From Lyophyllum atratum (lineage: Eukaryota; Basidiomycota; Agaricomycetes; Agaricales; Lyophyllaceae): a stretch of DNA of 64,000 bases. Of this stretch, positions 56,101-64,000 are shown piece after piece. The position numbers were made by a program, and so were the translations under genes. The notes beneath the pieces were generated by a model, which searched no databases, was not told the origin of the DNA, and saw nothing but the letters and a program-made list of their open reading frames with translations. Positions within the stretch are counted from its first letter, which is position 1, and every line of letters begins with the position of its first letter. Location of the stretch: positions 248,001 through 312,000 of the forward strand of contig JACGCN010000036.1 in the NCBI GenBank assembly GCA_014905825.1, in the 5' to 3' direction.

Positions 56101-57888
56101 AGCCCCGGCAGTCCAAAGTAAAACTCGCGATCGAACCGCCCCGGCCTTCTCAGCGCAGGGTCCACCGCGTCCGGCCTATTCGTGGCGCCAATGACCACGA
56201 CCTGCCCCCGCCCGTCCATGCCATCCATGAGCGCGAGGAGCGTGCTTACGATGGACGCATGGATCTGGTCTTGCTTCGCTGAACGCACGGGCGCAAGGCC
56301 ATCGATCTCGTCGAAGAAGATGATGGAGGGCTGGGAGGCGCGAGCTTCTTCGAAGAGGAGGCGTAGTTGGCGTTCGGCCTCGCCGACCCATTTGGAGAGA
56401 CAGTCTGCGCCTTTGCGCATGAAGAAGGCTGTGTGGAGGGTTAAGGGGTAGTCTAAAGAAGTTGTCTGGGGACATACAGATTGAGCGGCCATCGGAACGA
56501 CAGCTTGTGGCGAGAGCTCGGGCGAGAAGAGTCTTGCCTGTCCCGGGCGGTCCGTGGAATAGGACTCCTCGTGGTGGTGTGACATTGAATTTCTGGAAAA
56601 CTTCGGGGTATAGTAGGGGAAGAAGAGTCATTTCCTTCAATGAATGTATATCTGAGAAGCATGGTGAGTGGCCGTTGGAGGAGGTGAACAGCATAGCTTA
56701 CGTTCATCGAGTCCACCAACTTCGTCAAATGTCACATTAACGTTGACGCCCAGAGGGTCAGCATCCGCCAGGGCTTCATCCAAACATCAGTCTCCTGTGT
56801 CACGATGTACATGGGAATCTCTCACCTGCAGCACCTCCCACCTTCCCGAGATTGGATGGCGTCCCACCGGCGGCCAGGTCGCCGCCGAGCATGCCACTTC
56901 CACCTGCCCCACCGGCTATAGCACCAAACCCAGCCCCTCCGAACGGCTTTCGCGGCGTTCTGGTTGCATGATCCGAGTCCGAATCGTCGCCGCCCATTCC
57001 CATCCACCTTCCCAGTTCAGCTCCAGTCGCACTCCACCCCAGCCCTCGACCCTTGTTCCCTCGACCGTGTGCACCTCCTCCATGATACGCATTGCTCCTG
57101 CCACCGAGCCTCCCGCCACCGGGAGGCTTTGGCGGAGGCTTCCGCATCTCCTCAAGCGGGGGTGGGATGGCGTAGTTGATTCTCTGTCGCTGCCGAAGGG
57201 CGTACGGTTTGCCGTCTCCTTCGTCTTCTGCTTCAAGCTCGGGCTCAGGGGGCTCCTCGGGTTCGGATGAGGTGTGTGGAGCCTCATCAATGGAACCATC
57301 TGCGTCTGCAGATGCACCTGAAGACGTGTGGTGGACGTAGTCCTCTTCTTCCTGAGAGGTGCGTGCGGCGGTACGCCTGGTGAGACGTCGAGTGCGGTCA
57401 GATGGCCCCTTCTTTTCCACGTTTTTCCGGCTGGAGGAGGCAGATGGAGCTGGACGTTGTGCAAACTTCTTTCTGGAGCGGGTGAGGTTGCGGAGGTTAT
57501 GGATCGGCTTGTCTTCCTCGTCGTCTTCGGTGGCAATGAAACTTGTTCTCCTTCCCCTTGTCGAATACCTGCGAGGTCCGACGTCTTCGTCGTCATCCGC
57601 GTCGTGTGAGTTGCGAGATGAGCGCTTGGATTGGGGCAGGAGGTTGTCTTCGAAAACCTTCGACAGCCCGTCTTCTTCGCTTTCCACATATGTCTTCTTA
57701 ACTATTCTTCTGCCTCTCGAGCTCCTCCCATACTCAACTGGTGGTTCAGGATCCGCTTCATCTCCGTCGTGTGCGAGCCCGTTCGGCGCTTCCATAGACC
57801 TATCACTTTCATGATATTCCGAGCCAGATGGGCCGGCGCTGTCTGACCCTACGTGATGCCGACCAGACCTACGTAGTCCAGCAGCCAT
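53178..57888 (-). CDS. ATAD2/Yta7/Abo1-type chromatin AAA ATPase
   Basis: Nuclear histone-handling ATPase of the ATAD2 family. Start taken as ATG 57888 ([10 protein letters not shown]) in a good context; an in-frame ATG at 57966 would add 26 residues. A long acidic/basic disordered head includes a Gly-rich end. The first AAA domain has [10 protein letters not shown], Walker [13 protein letters not shown] (near 56,540), Walker [11 protein letters not shown] (near 56,310), and ATNRPD plus RRPGRFDRE. The second AAA domain is degenerate: GQVGMGQ replaces the Walker A lysine with Gln, as in the family. A bromodomain-like helical region follows ([20 protein letters not shown]), with no clear acetyl-lysine Asn. 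It ends at 53178 with a Glu/Ser-rich tail. Many short introns. Confidence 0.93.
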
Positions 57889-59053
57889 GGAAGGTGGTTG
57901 TGTGGGAAAGAGGTCTTGTGGAAAATTAAAGGTTGGTTCCGATGGCAGAGAGAAACCACCAAGCATTTAATAGGTCAGCCCACCGGGTCACCAACAACGT
58001 CGGTGCCGATGAGGACCAAGAGTACGAAAGAAACCTGTAAGGGGTGGCGGTCAGCAAATGCCGAATGAGGAAGTGGCATTGACACCGACTGACCTTTGCT
58101 CGAAGCTGCCCAAAGCTTGTGTACACTGTTATTGCACTGAGCTCGTTGCTAACGTCGATGAGCGCGCTGGTTTCGGCGTTGTCAGAAACGATGGAGAGGA
58201 CTTGGTCAGAACTGTCTCGAAACCACTTTGTTGTGGCGGTGCTTGTTTGATGTTTGTCCGTGTTAGCCGACGCCTCATGTTCTCCTCCTCACCCCCTTCC
58301 GCCTACCCTCCAAATTGTCCCACATCTCACCACCCAAGTCCCAGTTTACCCCGGGGCTGCACTTCGCTATTTGACGCATATGTTGTACGCACGTAGATGG
58401 GTCCATTCCGAGCCAAAATGGCTTTGAAATAGCGCTGAAATGAGGCGAATCCAGCCTGAATATACGGAGCTGCTTCCCTGTGATGTGGAAGTTTCAAAGA
58501 AAGGGGATTTTGTGCGAGCTCGGAGCGATTCGTGGTCTCGATAACTCGTCGATTGTGTGACATAGCGTGACTGTGACTCGCACGGACCTGTCCGAGTCAC
58601 ACCCATAAGAAAGCTGGGAGAGACCGCCAGTTCACTCAACTTTGGCCTTAGTATCAGGGAATGCGCCTTGAATGCGCCACATCCTGATAAGACGCGCCCA
58701 AAAACGCTGGAAATCTGGGATGCTAAATTACTTTTCTTCAAATTTCGACTGTTCTGCAACTGCCTTCACAACGACTGTTAGTACCGCGATGACCCCGAGG
58801 ACTTCTGGCCTCCAGGGATGTGCCCAGCGACTGTTGGAAACTGGAATAAATCTTCGTGAAGGGCACAGGCACCATCTTTCGGAATGCTTGGAGACAAATA
58901 TAAAATCTTGTAGCCGCGTCTTGTCGATTGCGATCAATAATACATCGCTGAAATTTAAAACCGAATGCTGAGTCGAACGTCAGAGTCCGTTACGCGCAAC
59001 GGCGGCTACGACGAAGACAACGCCAAGTTCCAATTACGGTTTGGTACATATAT
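57889..59053. other. Intergenic, no gene seen
   Basis: Upstream of the AAA gene and downstream of the alcohol oxidase. Several frames of 60-130 codons exist, but none shows family resemblance or consistent splice partners. A 5' UTR intron of the AAA gene could lie near 57,970-58,060. Confidence 0.45.
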
Positions 59054-61815
59054 TTACGCTTCAGAAACACCCTTAATGCCCAAATCCTGAGCAATAATCA
59101 CAGCCGCCTTCTCCCCGATCGCCAAAGCCGTATTATACGTATTAGCCCCAACATTGCCCGGAGCTATGCTGCAATCTGTACTCCACGTTACGAGAAATAA
59201 ACGGGTAACATGAGGCACGAAACATACCTGCGACTTTCAAATTCTGGACACCATAAACATTCAGCCTCGCATCCACCACTCCGCCTTTCTCTCTTGGTTT
59301 CATCGCGCATGTTCCGAGCTACGTAGGGGATGTCAGGACTTGCCATGGGCGGAGTGATACACCGGTGGTCCTTACAGAGTGCCAGGAAGTCTGGACTGTA
59401 ACGAGCAGATAAATACGCATCCAGGCTTCAAGAAAGAGTGACCACAAACCATTCTTGCGATGAAACTCGTCAATCGCTTTGTCGTCCTCAGCGGAGTATG
59501 CTATATCATGAGAGGATATATCTATGGCTTCCTTAGATCCGTTGTATGCCGCCTGGCTGCCCTCGGGAAATTCGGGGTGCCCAAGCGTCAATTCGCCACG
59601 ATAGCTATCCATACGACGCGCAAATTCACGAGACTTCTTGTACCCCCACCTTAACACGCCCATATCGGCCGCACTGAAGAAATAACGCATGATCAGCGCT
59701 GGTAATCGATGTGCACTTGGAATTGGAAAAAGTACGGACTCGTCCAGATATCCCGGCTCGAATTCGAGCTTTCCGTAAGCGTCAATACCGGAAGTGATGT
59801 GTACGCGGCCGGTGGAGACAGGGTACTCCTGTTGATGAGGGTCAAATAGTGTCAAAGTGGAATACACTTTGAAAGACGCACGGTATAGTATCCTAACGAG
59901 AAATATTTCCCGCGTGGGGTAGCGGGATTCATTCCAACATATCTAACACGCATGCGTGATCAGAAGACGAACCCCCAAGGAGTGCAGGAAACTCACGCTG
60001 CGAGAGTCCCCATCCACATGACAGGCTTGTCCGGTACATTCGCAAAGTAAGTCTTCCATCTTTCCTCGAAATCAAGCCCGATTTCCTTTAGGTCTTCCGC
60101 GTTGGGTCTGAGTTTGACACCAGCGTCGAGTCCACTGGAAAGGGGGAGCTGCGCGTTTGGAAAGTGTACTTCAAGCCACGGGAATGACTGACTTGTGCGA
60201 CATCAGGCCTTTACCATCCTGAAGCCAGCGCGTGGTGAATGCTACACCGATCAAAGGCAAAATGTCATCAAGTGAGCACTGGCAAGTCGATGTCGGGGCC
60301 ACTCACGTTCGACTTCTTCCTGGTTCCCGCGGAAGAGGACATCCATTGTATCCGCGTCTTCACTGGCAATATAGGGTGCAAAAATAACGTTGTGGTCTAA
60401 TGGTGTCATAAGCATATGTTTTGAAGACGCTGCGTGGAATCACATTACCCATATACTGCTCTCCCACTCCAGGAAGATCCACAACCTGAGGGATGTTATT
60501 CTTCTCCAGCACATCCGCAGCCCCAATACCAGATCTTTAGGCGGGAGTCAACAAGGAGGCTTCCGGGAAGAGTCGAAAACCATACCGCTCCAAGATAGCA
60601 GGGGACCCAAACGCCCCTGCCGAAACAACAACGAGACGCGAAGCGTAAGACACAGAAGGCTCTTCTTGAGCTTCCTTGACACGTCCTACAGCATCACCGA
60701 CATGTTCGACCCCAACAGCGCGATTGCCCCTGTAAGAATGAGAAATCAGAACACCGGCTTGGGGACTTCTCTGAGAACGTCGAACTCGAAGATAACGCGG
60801 ACCACGCGCCGGCTTTCCATTATTGTCAGATTCTTGTTCTCTGCCTGGTTGTAAATATAGCTGTGAGGGACATCCGAGCGTCTGCCGGTCGTCGCATCGA
60901 CGTATCTAAAGCGGCTGTCAGGATTTGTTTTTGCAGAACAGGAGCGTAGGTGTATCGAACCGAGGCCATTTCTAAACTCACGTATAAGGATCAGATTACG
61001 GTTTAAATACATAGATGGTCACTCACGCCATAGACGTTGCAGGTGAAGAAACTATTCGCGTCTTCGGTCGACCCCCGTTCCTTGTCGTATTTGGAGGCGA
61101 CCGCGAGAAATTGTGATGCTACGTTTATCTCGTCATCCGCGAACGAGACTTTGATCGGTCCATTAGTGCCATGCGTCGCGGCATCTCCTCCACTTTGGAA
61201 CGTCTCGGCCTGAGCTTCTTAATTAAATGTTGAGTGGGGCAATATATGTGGGCGTACCTTCTTCAGCAGTGGAATCAGGTGTTTCGATCCCCATCCAGGG
61301 TTATTGTACACCGACTCCCAGTCGTCATAATCGGAAGCTGCTGCCCGGGTGTACATAGCGACTATGACCTGTATAAATACGGGGTCCTTGGAATCGAATG
61401 ATGTGCCACATACAGTTCACGCTCGAGCTTCCACCAAGACATCTTCCAGTGGGAACGATGATAGAGCGACCAGCCAGCGATGGGCTGGGCTTACTGGCGT
61501 GCAACGTGAAAGTCTTGGCTGGACGAATAAGGTTGCTGAAGAATAGCGCGGGTTGTATGTGATCTGGCATCTCCTGCGTCAACGGTCCGGCTTCCAAGAT
61601 CTAACGAAAGCTATTCATTCATCAAGTACACGTCGACGGGTATTTCGCGTACGAGTATCTTGAGAGATGGATCAGCCTTCGCGAGTCTGCCAGCGGTAAC
61701 ACATGCAGCGGTGCCACCTGAAAACACCCAAGAATGAGCTGGTAATTTTGAACATAGCATACTGTAACTCACCGCCTGCAAAGATTATATCGTAGGTATC
61801 ATTAGCTGAAGCCAT
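59054..61815 (-). CDS. AOX: GMC oxidoreductase, alcohol-oxidase type
   Basis: FAD-dependent enzyme expected to oxidise short alcohols with O2 to aldehyde and H2O2. Starts at 61815 (MASANDTYDIIFAGGG), with the dinucleotide-binding GGGTAACVTAGRL motif and LVLEAGP. GRCLGGSSSVN and WESVYNNPGW are GMC landmarks. The C-terminal half has SAGAFGSPAILERSGIG, VDLPGVGEQY and then WHSVGTCAMK and GGVVDARLNVYGV, which resemble methanol/alcohol oxidases rather than aryl-alcohol oxidases. The GANTYNTALAIGEKAA motif gives the second catalytic residue. No N-terminal signal peptide, and the end is GVSEA with no SKL-type peroxisomal signal. At least twelve introns; stop at 59054. A PEX11-like gene lies just upstream. 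Confidence 0.9.
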
Positions 61816-62241
61816 CGTAGGGTATTATCTGGGTATTATCTGTGAGAGTATTCGAGGACCACCTTGAATCTTGACCGAGGACTTATATAGACGAGCATAG
61901 TGCTTCTGAATAACTCGGGAACGTGCGTCAGGCACAGGTCTCGACTGCAACATGCGTACCGGAGATAAGCGGGCGAAGTACGAGTTCTGATAACGGATGA
62001 ACAACATAACAGACATTCAGAGAAATCCAGAGAAATCATCTAGCGATCCACGATTGCGTAACAGGCATGACATGTACGCCCCTGTCGGCCTTCTTCTCAA
62101 TAACAGAAATATGGAAGCATGCGCTCCGAAGGTTGTGTCGATATTGAACTAGGACAGGGTATAAAAATAGACGCTGTAGAACACTGCTAACATCTTTAGA
62201 GAAGACACTGGTTTGAAGGGAGTTCGACTGACTTCTGCACT
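61816..62241. other. Intergenic, alcohol oxidase promoter
   Basis: 426 bp between the alcohol oxidase start and the 3' end of the PEX11-like gene, both on the minus strand. No gene seen. Confidence 0.45.
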
Positions 62242-62913
62242 CTATTTATTCATATCAGAACCAACCGCGCCAATTGTACCGACCTCTTCCGCACTGTACT
62301 TTACTTCTGGCTCAAGAGGTGGCGAGCGCAGATCTGTCGCTTTCCACCCACTCCTGAACGAGGCTAGAGCTGCGATCATTCCGAAAATGCCGACCCAAAG
62401 CTAAGGCAACAAGGTAAGTCATGAGAGGCGATGTAAAGGTGAAGTTCTCACATCGTTCTTGACAGTCCCTTTCTCCATAGACCTAGATGGTTCTCATCAC
62501 AATTCCATCCGTTGTGGCTAATAAAAACGCACCAGTGAATAGTGAGAGGGAGATATGTCGAGAATTACCCACTAGGCTTCCGAAGTTGGCATATGCGGCA
62601 GCCGCAGAGCTATTGGGAGCCTTGCGAAGGCCTACCCGATGCTGAAGCCGCGCCCGAAGATTCAGAAGTGGCACAAGCAGCTTAAGAGAGTATTGTATCA
62701 TCGCCAAGGGAGTCCGTCGCCATAATAGGATGGTTTGAGGATAGGCTATCGGACCATAAAAAGCTTGCTGAAAGCAGGTTAGATCCTAGGAGAAGGGTAT
62801 GTATGAGGAAACAGAAACGCACTCGCTACTACTCCATGTTGCAAGATACCGGACAAGATGGTCGAGGGTTTCGCTCGGCTGAAGTAACGCAAAACGAGCC
62901 AAGGCTGGGGTAC
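62242..62913 (-). pseudogene. PEX11-like peroxisomal membrane protein, shortened
   Basis: Exons on the minus strand read TPALARFALLQPSETLDHL with VRYLATWSS (62913 to about 62,820), then IQYSLKLLVPLLNLRARL with QHRVGLRKAPNSSAAAAY and ANFGSLVG (to about 62,573), a motif set I recognise as the N-terminal half of fungal PEX11 proteins. The next readable exon is SMEKGTVKND and then a single membrane helix LWVGIFGMIAALASF, ending at TAG 62242. The middle of a normal PEX11 (about 80-120 residues with the second amphipathic part) has no room here. Earlier exons up to ATG 63205 (MVRHRSLLSDL) are possible. It is either a reduced paralog or a decaying gene. Confidence 0.55.
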
Positions 62914-63278
62914 CTGAACCACGTGGTTAGATTACCATTTAGGGTCGGTTTGTTGATCGGTTCTCATCGAACTTTGGCAATGGGAAAGCTTCACCGTGAC
63001 ATATCTGCTTAATGACTCTTCTTCCAACCACCTTGCCGGTGAATAGTAAGTTCAAAGCGCAGAAAGAGCTCCCTTGTATCTCTAGTCAGTCCATATCTTG
63101 TTGCATCTAGGTCACGTCCGTATCAGAGTTACGACTTACGCGTCCATCCTTTGAATAGGGTAGCGACCCCGTCAAATCACTTAACAGACTTCGATGGCGA
63201 ACCATAGCAAAGGTGTGTCTTGGTCTTATTCGATCTCATGAGTCCAATTTGCCTAAACCGCGCGCTTTAGCACCTCTC

Positions 63279-64000
63279 ATGAGCATGAGCACTAACATCG
63301 TAAGTCGTGCTTCCAACCGTCCTTCCGTTCCCGAATTGCGCGACCGAATAGGCTGAATATGATAAATATAGACTTTACCCCACCTCGAGCAAGACACAAG
63401 CCTCGGCTACATAGAGGAGCCCGTCATATTCAAAGCCGAAGATGTGGAAGACCTCAAGGTCCCCGTTTGCAGCGACATCAAGCCTTTACAAAGCCTCACT
63501 GGAGACGAAAATATATACGGAAATGGGACTACGCAGGATTCGCTCCGCTATAAAGTATGCTTCACGTCAAATAATACTTCTTCATGAGCTGATGTTTTGC
63601 GCTAGCGGGAAGTTAAGGATGAGCAAAGCGGACAGGTGTGGTACGCTGGGGTCAAATTGGAGCCTACCGATGACCCCGGCATGGATGTCAAGGAGACGAC
63701 TGGAATGGAACTATCTTCAATTGTAACGATTCTCGCATTCTTGGAAGTCATGTATACAACTCATTTTCACCAAAAGGAAGACCAAGGAAACATTAACAAC
63801 GTAACACGACCCGAAGAGCGTAGAGGCATTTCAGTGGAATGTGGATTACCACTTTCCGAGCTCGCGACGTCGTGTGGTTCTTCCCAGGTATCGGACTGCG
63901 AGGGGCATGGTGCTGATTTCGAAGTAGTGACATCCACGGTATGTTTTCCGGTCCTAAGAACGAAGGGACGCCGTCTTCATGGAGGATATCCAGCCGACTT
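63279..64000 (+). CDS. Unknown protein, 5' part only
   Basis: Three exons fit in one frame: 63279-63299 (MSMSTNI), 63372-63554 (TLPHLEQDTSLGYIEEPV onward) and 63606 to the window edge, with GTAAGT and GTATGC donors and TAG acceptors. The frame stays open to 64000, and the hydrophilic, acidic sequence (IFKAEDVEDLKVPV, YAGVKLEPTDDPG) looks coding. More introns may lie after about 63,720. No domain recognised. The start is 74 bp from ATG 63205 of the possible PEX11-like gene on the other strand, so the two could share a promoter. Confidence 0.5.

Noticed and set aside
57328..57814. Plus-strand frames of 90-150 codons opposite the AAA gene
   Set aside because: Antisense of the acidic disordered head; no splice partners or domain.
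1..64000. CRISPR arrays, bacterial operons or insertion sequences
   Set aside because: Intron-rich eukaryotic genes throughout; the repeat groups seen are LTRs, TIRs, tandem duplications and the four hairpins, none with CRISPR-like spacing.

Overview
The window is nuclear DNA of a filamentous basidiomycete, most likely an agaricomycete. The genes are cut by many short introns (about 50-75 bp, GT..AG), packed on both strands with short gaps. They include fungal and agaricomycete hallmarks: a two-RRM Hrp1-like protein, Rna14, a GH85 endoglycosidase, an alcohol-oxidase-type GMC enzyme, a stand-alone NLR-type N-terminal domain and chromodomain Gypsy retroelements. Exon joins were read by eye from splice signals and protein sense, so coordinates give gene spans, not exon lists.

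Layout: 1-12 kb holds the 3' end of a Lys-rich protein, RFC1 (minus), an uncertain membrane-protein-like stretch, an acidic protein of unknown role divergent from an O6-alkylguanine-DNA alkyltransferase, and a four-TM protein. 12-18.8 kb is a tandem duplication of an F-box gene. The duplicated unit also copied the promoter and first codons of the endo-beta-N-acetylglucosaminidase gene that follows; the first unit later received an 822-bp insert with terminal inverted repeats. 18.8-28.4 kb has a secreted serine carboxypeptidase, the vitamin B6 glutaminase subunit SNO/PDX2, the RRM protein and an MFS transporter.

28,944-44,583 is one very large Ty3/Gypsy LTR retrotransposon read on the minus strand (15,640 bp, 5-bp target duplication GAAGT, LTRs almost identical). 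It carries a 594-aa ORF1, then gag-protease-RT-RNase H-integrase in the same frame behind a single TGA, then a chromodomain. Between pol and the 3' LTR it has an extra 834-aa ORF with an SR/RS-rich tail, preceded by four hairpin repeats whose stems covary. A complete Tc1/mariner-type DNA transposon (33,469-36,543, TA target duplication, 36-bp inverted repeats, apparently intact transposase with two introns) sits inside the pol frame and splits integrase from chromodomain. This nested element, with its unexplained extra coding region and hairpins, is the most interesting part of the window.

44.6-64 kb returns to host genes: the NLR-type helical domain, a BCH-RhoGAP protein, RNA14, an ATAD2/Yta7/Abo1-type chromatin AAA protein, an alcohol oxidase, a shortened PEX11-like gene, and the 5' end of an unknown gene running off the right edge.
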